Shown: piece after piece, positions 48,627-57,028 of the stretch
Numbering within the stretch: position 1 is the stretch's first letter
Layout: the number at the start of each line of letters is the position of its first letter
Assembly (NCBI GenBank): GCA_963719885.1
Contig: CAVRDP010000012.1
Span: 442,096-506,095, forward strand
Length of the DNA: 64,000 nt
Reading direction: 5' to 3'
Origin: JANXQG01 sp963719885
GTDB lineage: Bacteria; Planctomycetota; Planctomycetia; Pirellulales; Thermoguttaceae
Made by a program: the position numbers and the translations under genes
The notes under the pieces: model-generated
Seen by the model: the letters and a program-made list of their open reading frames with translations, nothing else
Told to the model about the DNA's origin: nothing
The model's database searches: none

Positions 48627-49197
48627 ATGTCCGACACGACCGATACGCCGCGTGTTCCGCTTCCGACGAATTGGCCGGCCACCGTCAAGTCTGCCATGTT
48701 GCAGGTAATCAGCCTCGCACAATATGCCTTTGCGTACACGCGAAGCTGGGCCGCCGATTGCCCCAACGGCCGAATGCGAGAGAAGGCGGGAAAGGAGCGC
48801 GCGGAGCAGGAAATCGTTCTGCGGGGCGAAGTAACGCGCATCAAGGACGCCCGCATGGCCCGCATCGATCCGCACCGCCGTCCGCAGTACCTGCCCGCCG
48901 AACGCCTGGCCATCCTCGAGATCAAGGCGGCACGCGGCTGGTCGCTGGAACAGACCGCCAAGACTTTCCTCGTCACGCCCGCGACAATCGCTTCGTGGAT
49001 GAAACGCCTTGACGAACAGGGACCCGAGGCGCTGGTGCAACTGCCCGGCGAGCCGCTGAACAAGTTCCCGCAGTTCGTGCGGCACGCCGTGCAACGGCTC
49101 AAGACCCGGTCGACGGGTGCAACTGCCCGGCGAGCCGCTGAACAAGTTCCCGCAGTTCGTGCGGCACGCCGTGCAACGGCTCAAGACCCGGTCGACG
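48627..49197 (+). pseudogene. Integrase-type transposase, N-terminal fragment
   Basis: Starts MSDTTDTPRVPLPTNWPATV at 48627. It has a basic helical lead and an HTH (SLEQTAKTFLVTPATIASWM) followed by LPGEPLNKFPQFVRHAVQRL, the N-terminal region of an rve-type transposase common in planctomycetes. The catalytic DDE half is missing: the gene runs into an 82-bp tandem duplication and then into the RAYT element at 49198. Confidence 0.75.
49034..49197 (+). repeat. 82-bp perfect tandem duplication
   Basis: 49034-49115 and 49116-49197 are identical. 82 is not a multiple of three, so the integrase frame is destroyed. The second copy ends exactly where the RAYT element's inverted repeat begins. Confidence 0.9.
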
Positions 49198-50282
49198 TCG
49201 GGGTCAGACCGGAACTTACTACTTTAGTTTCCGCTTCCGCAGCTTCCGGCCTAACGTCTCGATGACTCGCAAGACCTCAGGCCGCGCCGCCAATCGCCGC
49301 CGATTCGCTCCGATTGCGTTGGCACACACTCCATAATGCTCGCCAATCGCACGGCCGCTCAGATCGGCCAGTTGCCCCGCCAACTCCACGGCGACCGACT
49401 TGGCGCAGCCGACGCTCCGGCCATGCGCCGAGAACAACCCAGGATCGATCCGGTAATGGCGGGCAACCGCCTCGTCTATCTCCTCCAGCGACACGCTCCG
49501 CCGCGGCAAATCGAGATCTTCGTCTTGCAGGCGACCGCTCCGACGTTGCTCAACTTGCTCCTCGGTCCGCTCGATGAACGCCGTCCCACCGATCGCGTAC
49601 CGGCTGGCGGCCATCGCCTCCAGCAACGGCCCGTCGTCCTGCATGAGACAGGCCTGGACATAGGCCCGATAGTGCCGCCGCGCCGCAGTCAGGTCGCGGC
49701 CATACTCCTTGAGCACGTCATAGTTCACGAACTCCAGGGCCTTGCCCGCCGCCACATAGCCCCCATAGCTGCTCCAGGGATAGGCCTCCAGACGCTTAAG
49801 CGTCTCCGCTGCGCTCAGACCCCGGCAGGCGGCGATCTTCACTGGGTTCAGATGGATGTAGCGCGTCACCGCCAGCAGATAGACTTCGTCCTCAACCAGC
49901 TTCGCCTTGAAGCGGCCTTGAAACAGGTGGCCGGGGCGGCGGTGCTTGTAACGCCAGTAGAGGGCGTACGACGACAGCAATCGCTGCATGAAACGCGAGA
50001 GGTTCGCTCGCGGCGTGCGGCAAAGGAGGTGGATGTGGTTGTCCATGAGGACCAAAGCATATAAATCGATAGCACAGAGGTGCAAGTGGTGCGCCAATTG
50101 CGAGAGGAATCGCTGGCGATCATCGTCGCTGTGGAAGATGTCCGCTCGGCCGTTGCCGCGGCTGGTGACATGATAGACGGCGTCGGGAAAATCAATGCGT
50201 GGAGGGCGAGGCATACCTTAAGATTAACATGACTGACGTTCCTTCGCAAGGCCGAAAGTGCATAGTTCCGGTCTGACCCCGA
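49198..50282. mobile_element. RAYT element with 19-bp terminal inverted repeats
   Basis: 49198-49216 and 50264-50282 (agttccggtctgaccccga) are perfect inverted repeats around an intact REP-associated tyrosine transposase. The right end reads gcatagttccggtctgacc with aaagt before it, which is almost one half of the 59-bp hairpins at 51836 and 53260. The element is 1,085 bp and sits inside a broken integrase. No target duplication is apparent, as expected for this transposase class. Confidence 0.85.
49219..50214 (-). CDS. REP-associated tyrosine transposase (RAYT, Y1_Tnp)
   Basis: A protein of 331 residues with an intact frame. The HUH metal motif is in MDNHIHLLC and the catalytic Tyr in LAVTRYIHLNPVK; HVTSRGNGRADIFHSDDDRQ and FQGRFKAKLVEDEVYLLAV are also standard. 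After the transposase domain a C-terminal region (SAHGRSVGCAKSVAVELAGQ) resembles the DnaA C-terminal DNA-binding domain, as in the longer RAYTs. It nicks and joins single-stranded REP-type palindromes. Start at the ATG at 50214. Confidence 0.92.
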   Translation of the reverse strand: MPRPPRIDFPDAVYHVTSRGNGRADIFHSDDDRQRFLSQLAHHLHLCAIDLYALVLMDNHIHLLCRTPRANLSRFMQRLLSSYALYWRYKHRRPGHLFQGRFKAKLVEDEVYLLAVTRYIHLNPVKIAACRGLSAAETLKRLEAYPWSSYGGYVAAGKALEFVNYDVLKEYGRDLTAARRHYRAYVQACLMQDDGPLLEAMAASRYAIGGTAFIERTEEQVEQRRSGRLQDEDLDLPRRSVSLEEIDEAVARHYRIDPGLFSAHGRSVGCAKSVAVELAGQLADLSGRAIGEHYGVCANAIGANRRRLAARPEVLRVIETLGRKLRKRKLK

Positions 50283-50500
50283 TCCGCCCACTGGACTTGT
50301 CTGACCAGGAGGCGCTGGCGCTGCCCGACAAGCCGAATGCGACCATCGTACTTGAGCCTGGTGCGGGCAAGGCAAAGGGAGGCGTCGCGGTCTACTTCAA
50401 GCACGGCGGTAAGCCGGACAAATACAACCCACAAACGCGGACGACTCCTCATTACCGGAGCATCTACTACGGGATCGTGTCCTTAACCTTGCTCAAGTAG
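50283..50500 (+). pseudogene. Unrecognised C-terminal fragment, cut by the RAYT element
   Basis: The frame VRPLDLSDQEALALPDKPNA ... VAVYFKHGGKPDKYNPQTRT has coding-like codon use and a natural stop at 50498-50500, but its beginning lies in the RAYT end. It is probably the tail of an interrupted gene. No family is recognised. Confidence 0.4.
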
Positions 50501-50617
50501 GCAAAAAGACGTGTCAGAACAGATAGAGGCGAAAACACGGTTGGGAACCAAATAGGAATTAACAGGTGACATGGGCAATGCAAGCAATTCTTTGGCGGGT
50601 TTTTCGGGGCGGGGGCA

Positions 50618-50995
50618 TCATGCCTGGTCTACCCATAGACGCCCATCAACCACCTCGACGTGACGCCCGCCATTTTGGCTAGTGATAACCACCTCAGTTG
50701 GATTTGTGAGGGCGATGCAGCAGAACTTGCCGTTGTCTTGCTGCACGCTCATTGAGAGAAATCGCTTTTCATTGGCGTTCTGCCAGTTCTCCAAGCTGTC
50801 ATACAGCCCCCGCATGGAGGAGCTTTCAAAGTAGTGAAGGTTGCGTTTGTTTTGATCTTGCACAGAAACATCTCCGTTCTTGAGTACTTCTCGGGAATGA
50901 AAAAAGCACATCATGAGCTTCTGGAGTAGGACCGTATCCGTCGGTTTGCGTGATGATCCCTTTTGTGGCTCCTGCCCTTTGGTTTTTCCGCACAC
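50618..50995 (-). CDS. Hypothetical partner of the HEPN gene, 125 residues
   Basis: GTG start at 50995 directly follows the TGA of the HEPN gene (TGA then GTG), so the two are translated as a pair. The product has a basic N-terminus, a helical middle (SSMRGLYDSLENWQNANEKR) and a beta-rich end (VEVVDGRLWVDQA). An ATG at 50999 that overlaps the TGA opens only a short frame. No family is recognised. The arrangement fits an antitoxin or accessory gene, but that is inference. Confidence 0.5.
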   Translation of the reverse strand: MCGKTKGQEPQKGSSRKPTDTVLLQKLMMCFFHSREVLKNGDVSVQDQNKRNLHYFESSSMRGLYDSLENWQNANEKRFLSMSVQQDNGKFCCIALTNPTEVVITSQNGGRHVEVVDGRLWVDQA

Positions 50996-51652
50996 TCATT
51001 TTCCGCGGAGGTGGTCAAGTTCAGCGCGATCCGCAGCAACGCCCATTCGCAATCGGGAGAGCAAAGAGTCAATTCCGCCGGCTGCTCTTTGGTTTGGCAT
51101 ACCAAACGGGAGCCAGTGGAGGTAGTGATTCGCAAGAATGCTTATTGTGTCGCGTATCGAAGCCAAAGCATCTTCGACGTGTTGCCGACTTGCGTCCGGA
51201 AGTGGCTTAAACGGTCCCCCATCCAATGGTGGTAATTCCTGGTGTGCCAAACGGCGATTTCGCCATTCCCGAGCAAATTCCGTCTTCTCGTTTGCGATTT
51301 CCGCCTGCGCTGCCAAAGCACGTTTGAGTTGAAGATCAGTAATATCACTGGCGATTCGGCGAATGGTCAATGTATGTTTGGGGCCGTAGTTTGGTTTGTC
51401 GGTGAGGCGGCAGAGATGAAGTAGTACATCTCCCCACATCAGCCACTGAAGGCGGTGAAAAAAAGCTGGCGCGGCCTCATTGAGCAAATCAATGACTTCT
51501 TGTGACGCAGCGTACAGTCCTCGGAAGTCATTCCACTTCAGATGGACCCAAACGATCTCATTGTGTAGCGCGTAGTACAATTCGCCGAGCGGTTTAGGCA
51601 TTGCGGCTACGATTCTCGCTTTCAGTTCTTCGGCGGTCAGTTCCTCGGCCAC
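50996..51652 (-). CDS. HEPN-domain protein, AbiU2-like
   Basis: A protein of 218 residues, GTG start at 51652 with aaggag nine bases upstream. An all-helical fold with WNDFRGLYAASQEVIDLLNE, FFHRLQWLMWGDVLLHLCRL, TDKPNYGPKHTLTIRRIA and the HEPN RNase motif RNRRLAH (R-x5-H). The pattern matches the AbiU2-type HEPN proteins linked to abortive phage defence. Expected activity is RNA cleavage under stress or infection. The call rests on motif reading only; a plain helical hypothetical is the alternative. Confidence 0.55.
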   Translation of the reverse strand: MAEELTAEELKARIVAAMPKPLGELYYALHNEIVWVHLKWNDFRGLYAASQEVIDLLNEAAPAFFHRLQWLMWGDVLLHLCRLTDKPNYGPKHTLTIRRIASDITDLQLKRALAAQAEIANEKTEFAREWRNRRLAHQELPPLDGGPFKPLPDASRQHVEDALASIRDTISILANHYLHWLPFGMPNQRAAGGIDSLLSRLRMGVAADRAELDHLRGK

Positions 51653-51835
51653 GGGTATCGACTCCTTGTTTTCCCCGCGATTTTAGCACGCACGCAATCA
51701 AAAGGCAACGCAGTAGAATACGGCCGTATAAACAGCACCGAAAACTGGGCCGCGCTTCCAAAGAGCCGCGCTTCCCCGCCCCTGCAATCTGAAAAGTCGC
51801 CAAATTGCAAGTTTATTCCTGCCATGTGATGCGTT

Positions 51836-51894
51836 GGGGTCAGAGCGGAACTATGCACTTTGCGATGCAAAGTGCATAGTTCCGCTCTGACCCC
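51836..51894. repeat. 59-bp perfect hairpin, ggggtcag family
   Basis: Two 28-bp arms (51836-51863 and 51867-51894) with a gat loop, perfectly complementary, starting ggggtcagagcggaacta. The outer 26 bases match the right end of the RAYT element except for one base. It has the size and shape of a REPIN/MITE moved by the RAYT at 49219-50214. Confidence 0.9.
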
Positions 51895-51948
51895 GATCCC
51901 AATCGACGTGGATCGAGAGTGAGCGCCGGGAACGGTACAACGCCCCCG

Positions 51949-53052
51949 CTACAATCCTCTTCGGAGTGTTGCGCAATGGCGAGTAACGGCCTTGCGTCGC
52001 CGCAGATACGCTGCGCCGACTCCCGCCAATGCCGCACCCAGCAGTGCGAGCGTAGAGGGTTCTGGAACCGCTTCGGTACTTGCAACACGAAAACCAGTGT
52101 GAGCGCCGACGACCGACGGATCGCCGCTGTCGCGGTAGGAGGAGGCCATGTCGGCGGCGGAGGCATCGTATGACCCGCCACGCACACCACGCGACGAACC
52201 GGGAACGACAGCCGTTTGGTTCCACTGCCAAGCGTCACCGCCCTGATCGAACGTGCCATAGGGGCTTGGGGACAAGATGAAATCCCCAACAGGCGTCAGG
52301 GAATAGCCGTTCCAGTAATAGTTGGCGTTGTTGCCGGTGTCGGGCAGCGTATTGCCCGGCGTGGTGTTGCTCTTGGTCGGATATTTCCAATAGCCGCCCG
52401 CGCCACCGTTCAACGTCGGGTCGTAATATGCAGCCTTATACCATTCATTCTCTGTGGGAATCACGTAGGTGGCCGTGGAGCTTCGCGTGACAGCCATCAG
52501 TGCCGCAGTGGAAGTTCCACCGTTCAACGTATAGGAACCCGTCTCGGTCGTGCCGGTACTCTCGGTGCCGCTGGTGGGCTGGCCGTTTTGCAGCCAATTG
52601 CAGAAGCGGGCCGCATCGCCCCACGAAACATCAAGGATCGGACAGTTCACTCCTTGGCTATTGCTGCCCGTGACCGAGTAGCTGTAGTTGCCCGGATTGC
52701 CGCTCTGGACAAGTTGAATGGCCGCGCCTCCCGCCATTCCGCTGTTGTACAAGCCGTATGGGTCGCTTGTCGTCGCCACGTCATTCAAGAACTGGCAATA
52801 CTGGCCGAACGTCACGTCGTACTTGCCCATGCTGTAAGTGTAGTCCACCTCGCCGTAGACACTCCCTGTCGCGGGATCGGGTGCGTTGCCCGGACTGCCT
52901 ACGGTTACGAATTGCAGACTCGCCGAGCCGGTCCATGTTCCCGTCGTTGGGTCTTGCGTGCCGCCCATGTTGAATACGTCGGCCCGCGCCGACATGGCCG
53001 TAGCCGCCAGAGCGATTCCCAGCAAACCGCGTGCCACAGTCTTGTCGAACAT
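51949..53052 (-). CDS. FGE-fold (SUMF1) domain protein with PEP-CTERM signal
   Basis: A protein of 367 residues. The start at 53052 has ttaggag upstream and begins a signal peptide (MFDKTVARGLLGIALAATAM). The body has the FGE-sulfatase fold: YDVTFGQYCQFLNDVA, VSWGDAARFCNWLQNG, IPTENEWYKAAYYDPTLNG, SSRGVRGGSYDAS and GAHTGFRVAS. The Cys pair of true formylglycine-generating enzymes is not evident, so this is probably a non-catalytic family member. It ends with EPSTLALLGAALAGVGAA and RRRK, an exosortase signal. Confidence 0.88.
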   Translation of the reverse strand: MFDKTVARGLLGIALAATAMSARADVFNMGGTQDPTTGTWTGSASLQFVTVGSPGNAPDPATGSVYGEVDYTYSMGKYDVTFGQYCQFLNDVATTSDPYGLYNSGMAGGAAIQLVQSGNPGNYSYSVTGSNSQGVNCPILDVSWGDAARFCNWLQNGQPTSGTESTGTTETGSYTLNGGTSTAALMAVTRSSTATYVIPTENEWYKAAYYDPTLNGGAGGYWKYPTKSNTTPGNTLPDTGNNANYYWNGYSLTPVGDFILSPSPYGTFDQGGDAWQWNQTAVVPGSSRGVRGGSYDASAADMASSYRDSGDPSVVGAHTGFRVASTEAVPEPSTLALLGAALAGVGAAYLRRRKAVTRHCATLRRGL

Positions 53053-53259
53053 GATCGTTCTCCTAAAGCTAGAAAAAACAGCAAGCCACAGCCCTATAGC
53101 ATAGTTCCCCACCCCGCTGGTTGCAAGAACCCTGCTGGTGCCATTCACCCACACGGGGCGGCTAGTCCCCGTCAGATCGAGATTGGCAGGCGTGCCAAAC
53201 GGCGGGTTGCGCGTCGATGGTCGGCGTGGCCGACTTCATTGGCCGAAGCGCGTCAGGCC

Positions 53260-53318
53260 GGGGTCAGGCCGGCACTATGCACTCTGCTGTGCAAAGTGCA
53301 TAGTGCCGGCCTGACCCC
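53260..53318. repeat. 59-bp hairpin, ggggtcag family, copy 2
   Basis: 28-bp arms with a tgt loop and one mismatch, starting ggggtcaggccggcacta. Exactly the same length and loop size as 51836-51894, with compensating changes on both arms. Confidence 0.9.
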
Positions 53319-53361
53319 GCTGTCCCCGCTGTCCCTGTCCCTGTCCCTGCAACTCGCATAT

Positions 53362-53825
53362 CATATTCAAGCTCTTTCAATGTGTGCTGGCCGCTGCGCC
53401 CATCGTCTTACTTTGGAATATCGGCGGCATCAATCTGAAATTGGGAACACCGGCTATCATTTCCACCGCTCAAAATGGCCGGAAGAACCGCAACTCCATC
53501 CGCAGTCACCAACTCAACATAGTTCAGATTCAACAGGACTTTCGCATTTTGTTGAACGGGCTCTCGATCTTGACTTAACATGGTCGCATGAACCCACTGA
53601 GAACCCGGCTGAACCCCAGCAGCATTAGCAGGCTGCTTGAAAGCCTGCTGACCGCACGAGAAGGCGACACAAAGAAGCGAAAAACCGACGCAGGCTAGAC
53701 AAAACCGTTTCATTTTCCCACACTCAAAAGCAAGTGCCATAATGGTTCAAAACGCCCCTATTATGGGCAGAAAGACTCCGCAATGCAACAATCCCCTAAA
53801 TCTCGGGTTTTCGGGGTCGAAGTCC
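53362..53825 (-). repeat. Duplicated cassette, copy A
   Basis: 53362-53442 equals 54533-54613 (81 bp identical) and 53581-53825 equals 54722-54966 (245 bp, a few mismatches). The middle between them (138 versus 108 bp) is diverged. The conserved blocks hold the gene 3' end, the signal peptide and the upstream region. Confidence 0.85.
53408..53713 (-). CDS. Small secreted protein, paralogue A
   Basis: A protein of 101 residues. The start at 53713 (MKRFCLACVGFSLLCVAFSC) begins a signal peptide, lipoprotein-like with FSC as possible lipobox. The mature part has NAKVLLNLNYVELVTADGVA and ends FQIDAADIPK. It is a paralogue of 54579-54854: identical ends, diverged middle. Function unknown. Confidence 0.65.
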   Translation of the reverse strand: MKRFCLACVGFSLLCVAFSCGQQAFKQPANAAGVQPGSQWVHATMLSQDREPVQQNAKVLLNLNYVELVTADGVAVLPAILSGGNDSRCSQFQIDAADIPK

Positions 53826-53944
53826 CCGCCCGTTACGGGCCGCGTGCTGCCGGGGGCCGACGTGCTGCCGGGGAATCAGTAATCCATTGTTGTGGATACT
53901 TACGGAAACTGATTACTGTTGCCGGAATCTTGCGGGTCCGTTAC

Positions 53945-54535
53945 CTAGACCTCCGTAAACTTCTTACCACAATTCAAGCAAATCCAAGTACGACTCCAAT
54001 TATAGTATAAGACAAGCCATACGTCGTGGTCTTTGGCTCTTTCTTTAACGTGAAAACGCCAACAGAATACGCTCGCAAGACAAGACAAGCAAGCCACTCC
54101 AATAGCGTTTGCGAAAAGTCCCCAATCAGATTGTGTTGTGGGAGGGTCTGAAACGACGATACGGGCGACGAACAATGCTGCTAAGACGACAATTATCAGA
54201 ACCGTCCCGATTATCGACCATAACGTCAGACTACCCGGACGTTCGGGAGGGGCGCAGCGTTGAGCAAAGAGGGTTTGATTAGAACCTCCCGATCCGGCAA
54301 TAAACGGAATGATATGACCACCCGCTAGACCTGCTCCGATAGTACCAGACCGATTAGCGGTCGTTCCTTGTTCCCAAACGACTCTAGCAGGTTGCAGAGC
54401 GCCACCGCACAACTCGCATTGCCGAGGCTGTCGGGCCGGCGGCGGAGGCGGTGGTAGTCGTACCGCTGGGGGCGATTGCGGGGCCGATGGCGGAGGCGGT
54501 GGAGTCCGCCGGAACTGCTCGTCATAGGGCACCAT
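53945..54535 (-). CDS. Zinc-ribbon membrane protein, proline-rich
   Basis: A protein of 196 residues. The ATG at 54535 is chosen over an upstream TTG. A Pro-rich N-terminus (VRLPPPPPPARQPRQ) leads to CELCGGAL, two membrane helices (SLTLWSIIGTVLIIVVLAAL and FANAIGVACLSCLASVFCW) and the second Cys pair in WICLNCGKKFTEV, a split zinc ribbon. It lies between the two duplicated cassettes. Function unknown. Confidence 0.6.
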   Translation of the reverse strand: MVPYDEQFRRTPPPPPSAPQSPPAVRLPPPPPPARQPRQCELCGGALQPARVVWEQGTTANRSGTIGAGLAGGHIIPFIAGSGGSNQTLFAQRCAPPERPGSLTLWSIIGTVLIIVVLAALFVARIVVSDPPTTQSDWGLFANAIGVACLSCLASVFCWRFHVKERAKDHDVWLVLYYNWSRTWICLNCGKKFTEV

Positions 54536-54966
54536 ATTCAAGCTCTTTCAATGTGTGCTGGCCGCTGCGCCCATCGTCTTACTTTGGAATATCGGCGGCA
54601 TCAATCTGAAATTTAGCATCCCCAGCCATAGCTGGAGTAATAGCCACTCCGTCAGACGTGATAAACTCCACGTAATTCAAATTCAATAGAACCTTCGTTT
54701 TCTGTTCGGGAATGTAATTTGTGGTCGCATGAACCCACTGAGAACCCGGCTGAACCCCAGCAGCATTAGCAGGCTGCTTGAAAGCCTGCTGACCGCACGA
54801 GAAGGCGACACAAAAAAGCGAAAAACCGACGCAGGCTAGACAAAACCGTTTCATTTTCCCACCCTCAAAAGCAAGTGCCATAATGGTTCAAAACGCCCCT
54901 ATTATGGGCAGAAAGACTCCGCAATGCAACAATCCCCTAAATCTCGGGTTTTCGGGGTCGAAGTCC
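54533..54966 (-). repeat. Duplicated cassette, copy B
   Basis: Partner of 53362-53825; see copy A. The offset is 1,171 bp at the left block and 1,141 bp at the right block because the variable middle differs by 30 bp. Confidence 0.85.
54579..54854 (-). CDS. Small secreted protein, paralogue B
   Basis: A protein of 91 residues, start at 54854. The signal peptide MKRFCLACVGFSLFCVAFSC differs by one residue from paralogue A and the end DAKFQIDAADIPK is shared, while the middle (TNYIPEQKTKVLLNLNYVEF) is diverged. Function unknown. Confidence 0.65.
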   Translation of the reverse strand: MKRFCLACVGFSLFCVAFSCGQQAFKQPANAAGVQPGSQWVHATTNYIPEQKTKVLLNLNYVEFITSDGVAITPAMAGDAKFQIDAADIPK

Positions 54967-55038
54967 GCGTGCTGCCGTGGCATCCGTAGTTATTTATAAC
55001 TATGATTACCGATGCCTGAGTCTTTTAGAAAAGATAGA

Positions 55039-55407
55039 CTAAATCTTCAACACCAACTCGTTAAGGAACCGGGAAAGCGCCCATAAAGCATAATACGAGA
55101 AAAAGATAATCAATCCCCATTTCACACAATTAAGGATAGTAATTCTCAGAAACGGATAATTACTCCGTCCTTGTTTAACGCCGTCTGCCGCCCACGCTTC
55201 GATTCGTTCTAAAAGGGGAGCGGATTCGATACATGGCGGTGGCGAAGGTGGAGCGACTGATTCATTTGGCGGAAGAAACTTTTTCAGAATCTCCAACTTT
55301 TCTTCTGCCGACAACTCGGCGATGCTACTGACAACCACGCGCACTTGATAATAAGTAGCACCTTCTTTCTTTAACTCATCAATCATTTCTTGAATTTCAG
55401 GGGTCAC
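55039..55407 (-). CDS. Hypothetical membrane-anchored protein, 122 residues
   Basis: GTG start at 55407 overlaps the TAG of the upstream lipoprotein gene (TAGTG), so the two are coupled. A helical N-terminus (MTPEIQEMIDELKKEGATYY) and a C-terminal membrane helix (CVKWGLIIFFSYYALWALS). Lower GC than the window's average. Not recognised. Confidence 0.6.
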   Translation of the reverse strand: MTPEIQEMIDELKKEGATYYQVRVVVSSIAELSAEEKLEILKKFLPPNESVAPPSPPPCIESAPLLERIEAWAADGVKQGRSNYPFLRITILNCVKWGLIIFFSYYALWALSRFLNELVLKI

Positions 55408-55955
55408 TATTTCGCCCTCGTGAATCCAAAAGCAGGAAGTGAGAATTGTCCCGTTGGAGATTTGGAAACGCCGCCCAGGTCGATATGATCCGAGTCAACC
55501 CATTTGACGGGAATCCTATAAGCGAATTTCTTCAACCTGTTTTTGGCATCATCCGGCGACATTGACGGCGCATCCGTCGGGGCCTTTTGTCCAGGCCGAA
55601 CCGCAGGCGGATGATAGTAAGCCGCTTTGTGGATGTCCCCCAGTTCCTTCTGGTCAACGACACGACCGTTCGCATCGACAACAGCGTCAGCCATCACTCT
55701 CAGAAGTCCAGCCAATTCGTTCATGCCAGTTTTTTCTTCATCAAACGGGACAAGAATGGTATGGTTTCCGCTCCATGTGGCTCCGAAATTGCTACCGTTG
55801 AAAACGACCGTGCCATCGGATCTACATTCAAGATTGAGCGTGACGGCCCCGTTCTGTCCTTGCGTATGACAAGTCCAATTTCCATTAAGACCCCCTCCAC
55901 ATCCTGTGATGGAAACCGAGAAAAGAATTGTCAATAAGGCAATAATCTTCTTCAT
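55407..55955 (-). CDS. Putative lipoprotein, 182 residues
   Basis: Signal peptide MKKIIALLTILFSVSITGC with a lipobox ending in Cys-19. The mature part has a beta-rich block like small lipocalin/META-type lipoproteins (LNGNWTCHTQGQNGAVTLNL, DGTVVFNGSNFGATWSGNHT). A perfect dyad lies 19 bases upstream. It is translationally coupled to the next gene. Not assigned to a family. Confidence 0.65.
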   Translation of the reverse strand: MKKIIALLTILFSVSITGCGGGLNGNWTCHTQGQNGAVTLNLECRSDGTVVFNGSNFGATWSGNHTILVPFDEEKTGMNELAGLLRVMADAVVDANGRVVDQKELGDIHKAAYYHPPAVRPGQKAPTDAPSMSPDDAKNRLKKFAYRIPVKWVDSDHIDLGGVSKSPTGQFSLPAFGFTRAK

Positions 55956-55973
55956 TCTTGTGACCTTTCAATG

Positions 55974-56000
55974 GTTAGGATGATCCTAACGGGGTTTTTT
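55974..56000. promoter_or_regulatory. 17-bp perfect dyad with T-run
   Basis: gttaggatgatcctaac (55974-55990) followed by a T6 run at 55995-56000. On the + strand it looks like an intrinsic terminator, but no + gene precedes it. On the - strand it is a 5' leader hairpin or operator just before the lipoprotein's ribosome-binding site. Confidence 0.5.
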
Positions 56001-56025
56001 GTTTCTCGGCCCAGGATATGCGAAC

Positions 56026-56355
56026 CTACTTCTGCTGGGGATCGAATCCAAGCGTACCCCATTCCTCGCCATACTTAGATACTTGGCTGAAATCGAGTTC
56101 AAACAATTTCTCGACAATCTTAGGATCAACATTGTATTCTTTGCCGTCTGAGTAAAGTACCCGGCAAACCACGACCTCAGCCCCGGGGGTGGCCCAATTT
56201 GTCCATGAAGGAATCGGGACAGGCTTTTCTTTCGTTCCCTTGGAAGTTGTCTTGTAAAACGGCGTTACCTTCTGAACTAACTCTGGCCTCAGAAACACCA
56301 AGGCTGCACGGCCAGAGGATTCCGCTAGGGCACCAAAATCAATCGCTGGAAACAT
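56026..56355 (-). CDS. Hypothetical protein, 109 residues
   Basis: MFPAIDFGALAESSGRAALV at the start, an alpha/beta body (EVVVCRVLYSDGKEYNVDPK) and the end GTLGFDPQQK. No signal peptide. Not recognised; part of the accessory gene run. Confidence 0.5.
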   Translation of the reverse strand: MFPAIDFGALAESSGRAALVFLRPELVQKVTPFYKTTSKGTKEKPVPIPSWTNWATPGAEVVVCRVLYSDGKEYNVDPKIVEKLFELDFSQVSKYGEEWGTLGFDPQQK

Positions 56356-56510
56356 CTTATTTGCTCTTTTTGTGGGTGATGCTGCACTTGCTTCAACCCC
56401 GCAATTATGCCAGAAAACGGGGCGTCAAGCAACCACGGCACCGTGCCGGCAGGCGTCCAGATGCAGTGGATCGAAGGGTCGAATGGGCGAGGTAAACGGC
56501 ATCGGGCGGG

Positions 56511-56669
56511 TCAGTTGGCGCGTTCGACGTTGCGGGTGTTCACCACGTCCCAGGTCGAGCCGATCTGGATTTTGGCGGTTCCCTTCTTCTCGTCGGTGGC
56601 CGCCACGACCGGGACGGCAATGACGCCACCGAGACTCAGGAGCAGGTTATCGCCCAGTTTGATTTCCAT
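56511..56669 (-). CDS. Possible small protein, 52 residues
   Basis: MEIKLGDNLLLSLGGVIAVP then AATDEKKGTAKIQIGSTWDV. Beta-rich, start at 56669. Short, so the call is weak. The stretch 56706-57020 holds no gene I can defend, only direct repeats of gtggtgca. Confidence 0.35.
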   Translation of the reverse strand: MEIKLGDNLLLSLGGVIAVPVVAATDEKKGTAKIQIGSTWDVVNTRNVERAN

Positions 56670-57028
56670 TGTCCTATTATTGCTTGCCTCGGTGCCGCCC
56701 AGCAAGATGCCCGATTCTATGGGTCGGACGGTCGCAGACGCAGGCTAGGCCGGGCAGCGACCGACCGGCGTGAAGTGTGGTGCAGGGTGTGGTGCAGTGA
56801 TTCTGAGGCTCTGTCGCAGGGCGGTGTTGCCCACGAAGCAACCATGAGAGATTCCGGACTGCACCAACTCTGGTTCGTTATATCCCACCTATCGAACATA
56901 TATGACACATGGAATTGCGGGCGAAAAGTGGTGCAAATGTGGTGCAGAAGCGGTGCGAGCCTCATAGCCCACCAATGGGGCACCACCAAGAAACGACACA
57001 ACCCCTTGTTTTGCAAGGGGTTGCGAAG

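Noticed and set aside
53319..53350. gtccc/tgtccc microrepeat
   Set aside because: Short low-complexity run next to the hairpin; no sign of function.
56717..57016. Open frame next to the tRNA remnant as an integrase
   Set aside because: No tyrosine-recombinase motif is visible; it consists of short direct repeats and low-complexity text.
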